Positions 16,078 to 25,411 of a DNA stretch of 25,411 bases are shown piece by piece (position 1 is the stretch's first letter; each line of letters begins with the position of its first letter). The DNA is taken from the NCBI GenBank assembly GCA_038522635.1, contig JBCBJZ010000038.1, positions 1 through 25,411 of the forward strand, written 5' to 3'. The translations under genes were made by a program, and so were the position numbers. This DNA is from JBCBJZ01 sp038522635. GTDB lineage: Bacteria > Pseudomonadota > Alphaproteobacteria > Rhizobiales > Hyphomicrobiaceae. The notes under the pieces were generated by a model that was not told where the DNA came from, did not search any database, and saw only the letters and a list, made by a program, of their open reading frames with translations.

Positions 16078-16081
<4 letters not shown>
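16001..16081 (+). repeat. Palindromic repeat family B, copy B2
   Basis: Inverted relative to B1. It shares AAGTTGCTCTGCACTT (16001-16016), CGATTTCGGGCTCAC (16038-16052) and TGATCCCGATCAATCGCCC (16053-16071). Weaker similarity reaches back to about 15990. The left arm is degenerate (GTTGGAACATC for TTAGATCATC) and the loop is a few bases shorter. The right edge ATCTAA overlaps the acs stop codon. It occupies the whole gap between two convergent genes, where a hairpin could end both transcripts (inference). Confidence 0.82.
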
Positions 16082-18024
<1,943 letters not shown>

Positions 18025-18143
18025 CGCGTTTCATCCCTCATCAAGGCACGCGCGGTACGCCCGAGCGAAAGTGCGGCGTGAGCAACGTGTGCGGTTTTTT
18101 GAGCGGCATTATGTGGATGGGCGGCGAGGGGGGCAACTGCCCG

Positions 18144-18159
18144 TTGGTCGAATGACCAA
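18144..18159. promoter_or_regulatory. Candidate operator palindrome upstream of acs
   Basis: TTGGTC, four bases GAAT, GACCAA: a perfect six-base dyad 120 bases upstream of the acs ATG and 112 bases before the DUF805 start. TGGTC/GACCA half-sites resemble those of GntR-family FadR/PdhR-like regulators, but the spacing here is three bases wider than in FadR sites. It could be chance. Confidence 0.35.
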
Positions 18160-18260
18160 GGTCCTACATGGTGAAGTGAAGAGCGATTCGCAGTGCGTGT
18201 ACTGGCGACGTTCACAAAACTGCCGAGCGCGCGCGCTAACACAGGCTTTTTGGCGATCAT

Positions 18261-18264
18261 GGAG
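18261..18264 (+). promoter_or_regulatory. Ribosome binding site choosing the DUF805 start
   Basis: GGAG, six bases before the ATG at 18271. It favours that ATG over the one at 18259, which has no comparable site. Confidence 0.5.
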
Positions 18265-18270
18265 ACGCAA

Positions 18271-18840
18271 ATGGACGCGGTTTTCAGTCTTACCGGGCGT
18301 ATGAACCGGAAGCCCTTCATCATCTGGTACCTGGTCTTGGCCGTGGTCGGCACCGTGGCCAGCGTCGTCTACCAGTTGCAGATCGGCAGCGCAGTACCGC
18401 CCCCCAAAATCCCGGCCGGGACCGATCCCTTGCAAGCGTTCGTGTTGGGCTTCACCCAGGGCATGAAGCCAACCGCTTTCTTCACGATGATCCTGTCGAT
18501 CATCCTGATCTGGCCGTGGACCGCGCTCACCACCAAGCGGTTTCACGACCGTAACAAATCGATCTGGTGGCCGCTGATCTTGGTGACGCTGCCGATGCTG
18601 GCGACGATCGTTTACGCAGCAGGATTTGCCGGATTGCTGCCATTTTTGGACGAGGCGACGGTGACGGCCATTGCTATGGGAACGATCATTTTTCAGATGT
18701 TCGCCGGCATTTGGGTGTTGATCGAGTGCGTGTTCCTGCGCGGCACGCGTGGGCCCAACGCTTACGGCCCTGACCCGATCGCCAATGATGAAGCGGTGGA
18801 AGCCGCCAAGGCGCAGCAAGCCGGTGACTGGGCCGGTTAA
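18271..18840 (+). CDS. DUF805 inner-membrane protein
   Basis: 189 residues. It begins FSLTGRMNRKPFIIWYL, the DUF805 signature (FS-x-x-GRxxRxxFW), then three further hydrophobic segments. WTALTTKRFHDRNKSIWW carries the conserved RxHDxNKSGWW-type loop of the family. After the last membrane segment LRGTRGPNAYGPDP is also typical, followed by an acidic/Ala tail. The molecular function of DUF805 is unknown. The ATG at 18271 is supported by GGAG; an in-frame ATG lies at 18259. It is divergent from acs, and a possible terminator follows. Confidence 0.88.
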   Translation: MDAVFSLTGRMNRKPFIIWYLVLAVVGTVASVVYQLQIGSAVPPPKIPAGTDPLQAFVLGFTQGMKPTAFFTMILSIILIWPWTALTTKRFHDRNKSIWWPLILVTLPMLATIVYAAGFAGLLPFLDEATVTAIAMGTIIFQMFAGIWVLIECVFLRGTRGPNAYGPDPIANDEAVEAAKAQQAGDWAG

Positions 18841-18901
18841 CCTGGTTAACTTCAGGTCAACCCTGTGAGGTTGACGGATTGGCACCACGCGCATTTTCCA
18901 A

Positions 18902-18935
18902 AAGCCGCATCTCCACATCGGGGGTGCGGCTTCTT
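18902..18935 (+). terminator. Possible terminator after the DUF805 gene
   Basis: AAGCCGCATC (18902-18911) pairs with GGTGCGGCTT (18923-18932), ten pairs with one G-U, loop of 11. The following bases CTTACATC have few Ts. On the other strand CTTTTGG follows the stem, so it is also weak in that direction. Confidence 0.4.
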
Positions 18936-19038
18936 ACATCTACGGTGACGTCAGAGTTAGAGAAACGAGCGGCAGCATGGGGTTGCCGCAAGGGCAGGGC
19001 ACGCTGGCCCCGCCAAGGTAAATCAGGGGATTTGCCCA

Positions 19039-19809
19039 TTGACCTACCGTGCACTTGATGCCGATCGCATTCTTGCAACCCTCGAACGCTTGCATTTACG
19101 AATTTCAGAGCGTTTTCCCGATGCCGGCCTGGCCCGTGTTTGTGGCGAGTTGCTCGATATCGCATCGCAAACGCAGCATCGCGCCGCCCAGATCGCCAAA
19201 CCCAACCTGCTCGTGCGCGGCATATCGATGGCGATGATCGCCTCAGGCATCGCGGCGTTGATCTACGTGGCCTCGCGCATCATCGACATGAAGTTCGGTG
19301 AAAACAACATCTCCGGCGTGATGCAAGGTATCGAAGCGGGCGTCAGCCTGCTTATCGTGGTGGGCGGCGGCATACTCTTCACCAGCACACTCGAAGCACG
19401 CTGGAAACGCGGGCAGGCGCTTGAAGATCTCTACGAGTTGCGCTCGATCGTCCACGTCATCGATATGCATCAACTGACGAAAGACCCCAGCGCCACGGTG
19501 GGTGCGGGCACTAAGACCGACCATTCGCCCGAACGCACCATGACGCCGTTCCAGCTCATGCGCTATCTGGACTATTGTTCAGAGATGCTGGCGATCACCG
19601 CCAAACTCGCCGCGCTTTACGCGCAGAGCTACCGCGATCCGATCGTGCTTGAGACGGTTAGCGACCTGGGGCAAATCACAACGAACATGACCAATCAGAT
19701 CTGGCAGAAAATCAACATCATCCAGGCGACGGAACGCTCAACCGACGTGACGCGCATTCTGGCTGAGCGACGTCTGGGGCAAGCGCGTGCCGCGAAGGTC
19801 GAGGCATGA
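19039..19809 (+). CDS. Unknown membrane protein, coupled to dapE
   Basis: 256 residues, not recognised as a named family. An N-terminal helical part (RILATLERLHLRISERFPDA) is followed by two membrane segments (about 61-82, GISMAMIASGIAALIYVASRI, and about 100-118, GVSLLIVVGGGILFTST) with a short loop between. A long cytoplasmic helical region then carries LEARWKRGQALEDLYELRSI and a coiled-coil-like C-terminus (TNMTNQIWQKINIIQATERS). The start is TTG at 19039 with AGGGGA eight bases upstream. The stop overlaps dapE as ATGA, so translation is coupled. In topology it resembles small two-TM scaffold or sensor proteins; no catalytic motif is visible. The position suggests expression together with dapE, not necessarily a role in lysine synthesis. 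Confidence 0.82.
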   Translation: MTYRALDADRILATLERLHLRISERFPDAGLARVCGELLDIASQTQHRAAQIAKPNLLVRGISMAMIASGIAALIYVASRIIDMKFGENNISGVMQGIEAGVSLLIVVGGGILFTSTLEARWKRGQALEDLYELRSIVHVIDMHQLTKDPSATVGAGTKTDHSPERTMTPFQLMRYLDYCSEMLAITAKLAALYAQSYRDPIVLETVSDLGQITTNMTNQIWQKINIIQATERSTDVTRILAERRLGQARAAKVEA

Positions 19810-21134
19810 GCGGCGCACCCCATGCGGACGATGCCGCCCGTGAGGCTTTGGATGGCGGTGCCGATCAAGCGGTCCACGAGGCCGTCGATGCCACCGATCC
19901 GGTGGCGCTCGCCCGCGCGCTGATCGCCTGTCCGTCGGTCACGCCGCACGATGAAGGCGCGCTTGATGTCGTGGAGCGCGCACTGCGCCCGCTCGGCTTC
20001 GCGGTTGAGCGTCTGATGATGCGCGACGAAGACACGCCGACCATCGCAAATCTTTACGCGCATAACGCGAAACAGGATGCTTCACGACCGCCGCCTCAAG
20101 GCTCAGCATCTCAGGGCCCAGCATCTAAGGGCCCATCGCAGGGCTCATCAGCATCTCAGGGTCCCGTGCTGTGCTTTGCCGGCCATACCGATGTCGTGCC
20201 GCCCGGCGCGGTCGAGGCCTGGACGCATCCGCCCTTCGCCGCGACCATCACCGACGGCAGGCTCTACGGGCGCGGCGCCGTTGACATGAAGGGCGCGATC
20301 GCAGCCTTCGTGGCAGCCCTTGCGAGGCTCCACCGCGAGCACGGCACGCTGCCGGGTGCACTTTCCCTGCTGATCACCGGCGACGAAGAGGGCCCCGCCA
20401 TCAACGGCACCGTCAAGGTGCTCGCGTGGATGAAGGAGCAAGGCCTGCGGATCGATGCCTGCGTGGTCGGCGAACCCACCAACCCGGACGCGCTCGGCGA
20501 TGAGATCAAGATCGGCCGCCGCGGCTCACTGACGGGAACGCTCACCGTGAGCGGCCACCAAGGCCACGTCGCCTACCCCGCGCAGGCCGATAACCCGGTG
20601 CCAAAGCTCGCACGCATCATCGACCATTTGAGCAACCTCACACTCGACACCGGCAACGAGAACTTCGAACCCTCCAACCTCGAGGTGACCCTCATCAAGC
20701 TCCCGCCAGGCAGCGCCAATGTGATCCCGGGTGAGGCCACCGCCGTCTTCAACGTGCGCTACAACGATCAATGGTCGCGTGAGATGCTGGAGGCTTTCTT
20801 GAGCGCCCAGGTCGAGACCGCGGCAAGCGCCTGCGAGGCGGAGGCGACGCTGACCTACGCGGGCACCGGCACCGTGTTTTTGACCGAGCCGGGACCGCTC
20901 GTGGACACGATGAAAAGCGCGATCGAAGCGGTCACGGGCCGCGCGCCGGCGTTGACGACGGGAGGCGGCACGTCGGATGCGCGCTTCATCCAGGCGTACG
21001 CGCCGGTGATCGAGTTCGGGCTCGTTAACCGCACGATCCACGCCGTGGATGAGCACGTTGCGCTCGATGACCTTGAGACGCTGACGGCGATCTACCAGCG
21101 CTTTATCGAGGACTTTTTCGCGGCGCACGGCTGA
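19806..21134 (+). CDS. dapE: Succinyl-diaminopimelate desuccinylase
   Basis: 442 residues, M20 di-zinc hydrolase making LL-diaminopimelate and succinate in the cytoplasm. Ligands are His127 and Asp160 (AGHTDVVPPG; GRGAVDMKG), Glu195 with catalytic Glu194 in GDEEGP, Glu223 in VGEPT, and His412 in NRTIHAVDEHV. The dimerisation lid (GRRGSLTGTLTVSGHQGHVA) is complete. E. coli DapE has about 375 residues. The excess is an acidic/Ala N-terminal extension of about 28 residues and a Gln/Gly/Ser/Pro insertion at about 92-120 just before GHTDVV, encoded by a short tandem DNA repeat (20104-20164). It sits in a surface loop and should not disturb the metal site. The ATG overlaps the stop of the upstream gene. 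Confidence 0.95.
   Translation: MSGAPHADDAAREALDGGADQAVHEAVDATDPVALARALIACPSVTPHDEGALDVVERALRPLGFAVERLMMRDEDTPTIANLYAHNAKQDASRPPPQGSASQGPASKGPSQGSSASQGPVLCFAGHTDVVPPGAVEAWTHPPFAATITDGRLYGRGAVDMKGAIAAFVAALARLHREHGTLPGALSLLITGDEEGPAINGTVKVLAWMKEQGLRIDACVVGEPTNPDALGDEIKIGRRGSLTGTLTVSGHQGHVAYPAQADNPVPKLARIIDHLSNLTLDTGNENFEPSNLEVTLIKLPPGSANVIPGEATAVFNVRYNDQWSREMLEAFLSAQVETAASACEAEATLTYAGTGTVFLTEPGPLVDTMKSAIEAVTGRAPALTTGGGTSDARFIQAYAPVIEFGLVNRTIHAVDEHVALDDLETLTAIYQRFIEDFFAAHG
20104..20164 (+). repeat. In-frame tandem repeat inside dapE
   Basis: Units of 12-18 bases based on CAGCATCTCAGGGCCC: 20104-20119, a variant at 20120-20134, a shorter degenerate unit, and another at 20149-20164. It encodes ASQGP-like steps. 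Unit length stays in frame, so copy number could vary without breaking the gene. Confidence 0.8.
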
Positions 21135-21229
21135 GCACGCCGGCCGGCATGGCGGTAGCGCGGGACGGGCGGAGGCAGCGGCGGCGGGCCTTAACTCGCT
21201 GTCATCAGGTGCCGTGTACCAGCCGACCT

Positions 21230-22636
21230 TCAAGCCGCGCGGCGCAGCGCCTTGCTCGCCTTGGCCTCGCTCACCCCACGTGATGGGGCAACGGTAACGC
21301 CTTCCGCGCCCGCTTGCCGCGCGCTCACCGCATCGCTGGTCGCACCGGCGCCCGCACGTGCAGCACGACGGGCCTGCTGCCAAGCATACAGCCGCGCCTG
21401 CAGCTTGAACAACGGCAACAGCCGCTCGCCGATCCAGATCTGCCGCCGCGCCCGGTAGGGATCGATGAAGAGCGTGCGCGGCGCGCTCTCACCGGTCCAC
21501 TTGAGGACCCGTCCCACCGGCGCTTCGATCTCATCCTGCATAGCGATCAACTTGGCGAAAAGCTGCGTCGCCGGCGCGATCAGCGGCCCAAAGCCATTGC
21601 GCGGCTGGTAGGAGCCGACGATCGCCAGGTTCTTGACCTCCTCAGGGAACGCACCGCCGTAAAGCTGGAACGCATCCCCATGGCGCGCGACGATGCCCTC
21701 GTCCAGAAAGGGGATCGTATTATGATAGCCTGTCGCGCAAACGATCACGTCGTAGCGCCCTTGCGACCCATCCTCGAACGCCACGCCTTGCGGCGTCCAG
21801 CGCACGGGCGCAACGCGCCGCGTCAACCGCCCCTGGCGCATGTAGGCCAATGCGTCGGTACCGTAGGTGGGATGACGCTCAAACAGCTTATGATCGGGCT
21901 TCGGCAGGCCGTAGCGGCGGTAATCGCCAAGCGTTAGGGCGATCACGCCCTTAAGCAGCGCCCGCTGCACCATTACGGGCAGGAAGCCGATCGGCAATTC
22001 GCTGACCGCACGCCCGAGCACCGTCTTGGGCAAAAACCAATAGCCGCCGCGCAACGACCAATCCGCATGGGCCGCAACGCGCGCCGCCTCGCTCGCGATG
22101 TCACAGCCTGAGTTACCACCGCCGATCACCAACACACGCTTGCCCGCAAGTTGCTCAGGCCCGCGGTAGGCCTTGGCATGCAGCATGTCCCCCTCGAAGG
22201 TGCCTGGCAGGTCCGGCATGCGCGGATCCCAATGGTGGCCCGTGCACACGATTAGGCTTCTGTAGGTCCGCGCTTCGCCGCTTGCGAACGTCACCCGCCA
22301 AAGATCATCGGGACGCTGCACGGCCCGCCTGACCGGCATCGCGCTTTCAATCGTCTCGGCAAGCCCGCGCGATTGCGCGAACGATTCCAGGTAGCGCCGC
22401 ATCTGCGCGGCACTGGGAAAATCGGGATAGTCATCCGGCATCGGGTAGCCGGTGTAGGCCGTCGCACGCTTCGATGAGACGATGTGGCAACCGGGGTAGG
22501 TGCCGTCGTACCAAAGACCGCCGAGACCCGCCTTGGCATCGACGTGGTCGTACGGGAGGCTCTGACGCTTCATCGCGTCAGCCATCGCGAGCCCGACGGG
22601 CCCTGCGCCGATCACAAGGTGCTTGAGCTGTACCAT
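21230..22636 (-). CDS. Flavin-containing monooxygenase-like oxidoreductase
   Basis: 468 residues. The FAD-binding Rossmann motif GAGPVG is at 10-15 and the NADPH-binding motif GGGNSG at 172-177. Between them TFEGDMLHAKAYR (F147-x-G149-x3-H153-x3-Y157-R158) matches the FMO / Baeyer-Villiger fingerprint. ATGYHNTIPFLD is the usual second FMO motif. It probably oxygenates a soft nucleophile or ketone using NADPH and oxygen; the substrate is unknown. The last ~40 residues are an Ala/Arg/Ser-rich tail. GAGGG precedes the ATG by six bases. It converges with dapE, and repeats B3 and A2 lie just upstream. Confidence 0.9.
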   Translation of the reverse strand: MVQLKHLVIGAGPVGLAMADAMKRQSLPYDHVDAKAGLGGLWYDGTYPGCHIVSSKRATAYTGYPMPDDYPDFPSAAQMRRYLESFAQSRGLAETIESAMPVRRAVQRPDDLWRVTFASGEARTYRSLIVCTGHHWDPRMPDLPGTFEGDMLHAKAYRGPEQLAGKRVLVIGGGNSGCDIASEAARVAAHADWSLRGGYWFLPKTVLGRAVSELPIGFLPVMVQRALLKGVIALTLGDYRRYGLPKPDHKLFERHPTYGTDALAYMRQGRLTRRVAPVRWTPQGVAFEDGSQGRYDVIVCATGYHNTIPFLDEGIVARHGDAFQLYGGAFPEEVKNLAIVGSYQPRNGFGPLIAPATQLFAKLIAMQDEIEAPVGRVLKWTGESAPRTLFIDPYRARRQIWIGERLLPLFKLQARLYAWQQARRAARAGAGATSDAVSARQAGAEGVTVAPSRGVSEAKASKALRRAA

Positions 22637-22659
22637 GGATGCCCTCGTATCCGCGGCCC

Positions 22660-22676
22660 GATCGCCCGATGATCTA
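22660..22676 (+). repeat. Fragment of repeat family B (B3) fused to A2
   Basis: GATCGCCCGATGATCTA matches the terminal arm of B1 in inverse over 16 bases, and runs straight into the outer end of repeat A2 (CTAGAGTCGG). Only one arm is present. It lies 24 bases upstream of the FMO-like gene start. Confidence 0.6.
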
Positions 22677-22779
22677 GAGTCGGTTCGCTTCAGCTTGAAG
22701 CGGAACCGGCATCTAAGTTTTTGTTTTGCCGTTCATCTTTCGCTTCAGGCGATTCCACCTGAAGCGGATGAACTCTAAG
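22674..22779 (-). repeat. Palindromic repeat family A, best copy A2
   Basis: The best preserved copy. Read on the minus strand, module 1 is GTTCATC-CGCTTCAGG facing CCTGAAGCG-AAA-GATGAAC, a 16-pair stem with a three-base bulge. The linker is GGCAAAACAAAAAC, and module 2 is GGTTCCGCTTCA facing TGAAGCGAACC. It lies 121 bases past the stop of the YdjM-like gene and before the FMO-like gene, both on the minus strand. Confidence 0.87.
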
Positions 22780-22900
22780 GTTAAGCCTGCAGCATAAGCG
22801 CTGCCGCGGCGGACCAGAAGCGCCATCTCGACTTGGTCGTTTTGGGCCGTGCTGGCACAGCTTCACGCGCTGCCGGCCATCGCCGCCATGCCAGGATCGC

Positions 22901-23476
22901 TCATCCGCCAAAGATGATCGTGAAATAGACGATCTGAGCGGCGTATAACACCAGGACGGCACCGAACGCTATGCGGGCGGGCGTGGACGTGTGGCGCGCG
23001 AACAAAATGACCGCGAGCACCACCGCCAACCCCATCTCAAGGGGGGCGACGATCCCGCCGTAATGCGCAGGATCCCAATAGGAAACCGGGCTCTGGAAAC
23101 GCCAATCGCTGAGCGGCCAGAACTGGCGATGGCCGTCATCGTGGTGCAGCGGAAAATCGATGGCGCAGTGCAGCAGACCTGACAGCGCGAAAATCCGCAG
23201 CAGAACGAACCCTGCGACCATCGCCACCGCCAGGAGCGCGCCCCAGGTCAAAAAGGAATGCGTGGGCCCGATCACCGCCTGCCACGAAGGCGAGAAATAA
23301 AGATCGCGGAAGATCGTGGGCATCGGCACGCCCTGGACGTAGCGCGCGAAAAGCACCATCACAATCGCCGGCAGATCGGGGATCACACCACCCGCCATCG
23401 CCGCAACCGTGGTGGCGGCGCGACCGGAGCGGCCGAAACAGACCGCGCCCATCAGCATGTGGGTTGGCGTGTTCAA
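22901..23476 (-). CDS. YdjM-like membrane-bound metal-dependent hydrolase family protein
   Basis: 191 residues. It starts MNTPTHMLMGAVCFG, the conserved opening of the YdjM / PF04307-type membrane family, whose N-terminal TPTH and later GPTHS and LLHCAIDFPLHHDDGHRQFWPL (His and Asp in the membrane) suggest a metal site. WRFQSPVSYWDPAHYG is typical of a proteobacterial subgroup. Four or five hydrophobic segments are visible. The biochemical activity of the family is not established. The start is TTG at 23476, chosen because the family begins at this residue; the ribosome binding site is poor. It lies 88 bases after nudC on the same strand. Confidence 0.8.
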   Translation of the reverse strand: MNTPTHMLMGAVCFGRSGRAATTVAAMAGGVIPDLPAIVMVLFARYVQGVPMPTIFRDLYFSPSWQAVIGPTHSFLTWGALLAVAMVAGFVLLRIFALSGLLHCAIDFPLHHDDGHRQFWPLSDWRFQSPVSYWDPAHYGGIVAPLEMGLAVVLAVILFARHTSTPARIAFGAVLVLYAAQIVYFTIIFGG

Positions 23477-23564
23477 GGTGAGACTCTGTTGCTGTGGCCA
23501 AGCTTATGCAGCGGGCCAACTGTTCTTGGTGTGCGAGCTGGTCCGGCGGCAAGCCTCGGCCGTG

Positions 23565-24512
23565 TCAGGTTTCGCCGTTCAAGAAGGCCATCACCAACTG
23601 GCGCGCGATCGCTTGCTGACCCGGAATGAAGATGTTGTCAGGATGCGTGCCCTCGGCCATTTGGCGCGCCTCGTCCTTGGTGAACCAGCGCGCTTCGTCG
23701 ATCTCCACGGGATCGATGGTGATCTCAGTGGTCTTCGCGTAGCCAATGCAGCCGATCATCAGCGAATGGGGAAACGGCCAGGGTTGGCTCGCCAAATAGC
23801 GCACCTCGCCGACCTCGATGTTGGTCTCTTCCCTGGTCTCGCGGCGCACCGCATGCTCGATGTCTTCGCCGTGCTCGATGAAGCCGGCGAGCGTTGACCA
23901 CATGCCCTCCACATAGCGCTTCTCATGCGCCAGGATGCAACGCTCACCATCGGTGATCAGCATAATCACCACCGGGTCGGTGCGCGGAAAATGTTCCTTA
24001 CCGCAGACCCAGCATTTGCGCTTCCAGCCCCCGTCACGCAGGTTCGTCTTGCCGCCGCAGTAACCGCAATGGCGGTTGTCCAAGTGCCAGTTGGCGAGCG
24101 AACGCGCCTGTCCGGCGAGCGAAAGCTCTTCCGCCTCGAGGACGCCCTGCGTTGCAAGCGAACGCAAATCGACGATCGGCCGTAGCGGCATGCCGCCGCC
24201 TGGCGGGTACTTCACCATGTGCTCCGGAAGAGGCACGCAGAAGTGTGCCGCATCGTTCTCATCGGTGCCCAGGAACAAGGCTTCAGATGTCGGCAGACCT
24301 AGTTCGCCAAGTTCGGCGGCGGAGAACCAACGCAACGTCGCCTTGGTGCGTTCTTCATCGCTGACGATCAGCGGTTTCAGATCCGACAGAATGAAAAAAC
24401 GCGAGGCGTGATCGCCCAGCCGCTCCGAGATCCATTCTTTGTTAGGGCGATGTTCGGAGTGGCGAAACAGGCGGGTGGTGGTACGTACGGTCGGCTTGAA
24501 GGGTTCCGCCAT
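23565..24512 (-). CDS. nudC: NADH pyrophosphatase NudC
   Basis: 315 residues. NudC hydrolyses NADH to NMNH and AMP and, in E. coli, removes NAD caps from RNA 5' ends. An N-terminal beta domain is followed by a zinc ribbon with Cys149, Cys152, Cys167 and Cys170 (CGYCGG; CWVCG). The Nudix box is at about 210-232 (GFIEHGEDIEHAVRRETREE), ending in TNI where the consensus has xG-hydrophobic; the catalytic REx2EE core is intact. SQPWPFPHS at 242-250 is the tag specific to NADH pyrophosphatases. GAGG lies upstream of the ATG. Confidence 0.95.
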   Translation of the reverse strand: MAEPFKPTVRTTTRLFRHSEHRPNKEWISERLGDHASRFFILSDLKPLIVSDEERTKATLRWFSAAELGELGLPTSEALFLGTDENDAAHFCVPLPEHMVKYPPGGGMPLRPIVDLRSLATQGVLEAEELSLAGQARSLANWHLDNRHCGYCGGKTNLRDGGWKRKCWVCGKEHFPRTDPVVIMLITDGERCILAHEKRYVEGMWSTLAGFIEHGEDIEHAVRRETREETNIEVGEVRYLASQPWPFPHSLMIGCIGYAKTTEITIDPVEIDEARWFTKDEARQMAEGTHPDNIFIPGQQAIARQLVMAFLNGET

Positions 24513-24732
24513 GGTGGCCTCGCGTGCGGGTTGAAGTCATGCGTCTCGCGTCTGCGAGGCTGAGGGACGCGCCACAAGCATTGCCGCTGCACGGCGCGCG
24601 GACATGCGCGCGCCTTGCAGCGCCGTCAGGCTTGAAGAACGGGGCCCACGCTGGTTGACAGGCATCGCCCGGGTGGCGCGTCCGTCCCAGCACTTTGGCG
24701 TCGTTGCCATGATCGAGCAAGGGGCGGCGGGC

Positions 24733-25411
24733 TCAGGGTCCCGGCGCGATTGTGATGATGACCTCGTTGCGGCGCAAAAAGCCGGGCGTGAAGGGGTCGT
24801 TATAGTAGGCGTAGATGGCGGGGCCGGCGACCTGCAGCTTGCGGGCCTCAAGCCAGGCGCGTAAGGCCGCTTCCTGTTTTGCGATCGCGGCGTCGGTGGC
24901 GACACCGGAAAAGCGGATCGCCGCGCGTCGTTGCGCGGGCAGGCTGTGCAGCGTCACGCCTGAGCCATCGGCGGGCGTGGGCAGATCGGCCTTAGTATAG
25001 CGCGATGGCATGATGAAGCGGATTTGCCAGGCGCTGGCCGCACTCCCGGGGGGAGACGAGGCGGCCGGCACTGGTGGCGTTTGTGGCGCGGGCTGAGCCG
25101 GCGTTGGCGCCACCGCAGGCGCTTGCACCTGGCCCGATGGCGCCGCGGGCGTCACCCTCTGCTGCGTCACCCTCTGCTGGGTCACGGGCGCGGTCATCGC
25201 GATCGACGGCCCGGATCGCTCACGGGCGAAGATGTACCCGGCAAGCGGGCTGAAACCGCGGTTGACGGCCCGTTCGCGCGCGCCTTCGCGGATCACCTGG
25301 GCGACCACCAGCGGCGGGTAGTCGCGCAGCTCGATCGCGCCATCCTTATCGAGGAGCGTGTAGCGCGGCGTCTCGACGTTCTGCACCACGTACACCCAGA
25401 CGATGACGGCG
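24733..25411 (-). CDS. SOUL family heme-binding protein, 5' end outside window
   Basis: At least 225 residues; the frame is still open at the window edge. The first visible residues (AVIVWVYVVQ) look like the end of a signal or membrane segment, so a GTG at 25395 is probably not the true start. VETPRYTLLDKDGAIELRDYPPLVVAQV opens the SOUL/HBP domain; FSPLAGYIFARERSGPSIAMTAPV and FIMPSRYTKADLP are also diagnostic. SOUL proteins bind heme or other tetrapyrroles. A Pro/Ala/Gln-rich insertion of about 50 residues, including a doubled RVTQQ step, sits between MTAPV and the strand WQIRFIMPS, where relatives have a short loop. The heme ligand cannot be assigned. Confidence 0.9.
   Translation of the reverse strand, partial: AVIVWVYVVQNVETPRYTLLDKDGAIELRDYPPLVVAQVIREGARERAVNRGFSPLAGYIFARERSGPSIAMTAPVTQQRVTQQRVTPAAPSGQVQAPAVAPTPAQPAPQTPPVPAASSPPGSAASAWQIRFIMPSRYTKADLPTPADGSGVTLHSLPAQRRAAIRFSGVATDAAIAKQEAALRAWLEARKLQVAGPAIYAYYNDPFTPGFLRRNEVIITIAPGP
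25151..25180 (-). repeat. 15-base tandem duplication in the SOUL gene
   Basis: GTCACCCTCTGCTGC and GTCACCCTCTGCTGG are adjacent copies differing at the last base. On the coding strand they give the doubled RVTQQ. The duplication is in frame and looks recent. Confidence 0.85.

Noticed and set aside
20526..21383. 285-codon minus-strand frame over the end of dapE and start of the spacer
   Set aside because: It is antisense to conserved dapE sequence including the zinc ligands, and its translation is Arg/Ala-rich with no motif.
24513..24732. Small frames in the gap between nudC and the SOUL gene
   Set aside because: Each runs deep into a neighbouring conserved gene in the wrong frame or strand. 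I see nothing supportable in the 220-base gap.

Overview
The window is GC-rich, gene-dense bacterial chromosome, most likely from an alphaproteobacterium of the Hyphomicrobiales (Rhizobiales) type. The evidence is the arrangement of a soluble lytic transglycosylase gene divergent from dapA-smpB, a kinase H-box of the type common in that order, an ECF sigma / 'ARWP'-motif membrane protein / periplasmic metal-sensor trio, and palindromic intergenic repeats. This placement is inference; no rRNA or other taxonomic marker is present. I found no tRNA, rRNA, CRISPR array, phage or transposase gene.

Layout. 1-113: C-terminal end of a family III CoA-transferase gene. 111-267: palindromic repeat DNA. 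364-1755: a secreted OmpA-like protein with four internal Cys-containing repeats, followed by a good terminator. 1913-2731 (-): a short-chain dehydrogenase, divergent from pepN (2919-5636, +). 5721-6941 (+): a membrane histidine-kinase-like protein with a clear H-box but a degenerate ATPase domain. 6981-8985 (-): a translationally coupled operon of ECF sigma factor, membrane anti-sigma candidate and CpxP/metal-sensor-like protein. 9002-9291: a dense stack of palindromic repeats. 9322-11584 (-): PrxQ-like peroxiredoxin, smpB, dapA. 12159-15972 (+): lytic transglycosylase and an alpha/beta hydrolase. 16078-18024 (-): acs. 18271-21134 (+): a DUF805 membrane protein, then an unknown two-TM protein coupled to dapE. 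21230-25411 (-): FMO-like flavoprotein, YdjM-like membrane protein, NudC, and a SOUL heme-binding protein that runs off the window.

Genes that work together. dapA and dapE are both lysine/diaminopimelate pathway genes, and the lytic transglycosylase remodels the wall that uses diaminopimelate. The sigma / anti-sigma / metal-sensor operon looks like a complete envelope or metal stress regulatory module. Peroxiredoxin, NudC and SOUL protein are compatible with redox and heme housekeeping. The OmpA-like protein probably links envelope and peptidoglycan.

The least explained part is not coding. At least two families of dispersed palindromic repeats (A and B) occur in inverted copies, always next to the 3' end of a gene. 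In two places they overlap the stop codon, and at 9002-9291 they are stacked into one array just upstream of the sigma-factor operon. A second theme is low-complexity insertion (Ala/Pro/Ser/Lys/Gln) inside otherwise conserved enzymes: PepN, SDR, DapE and SOUL.
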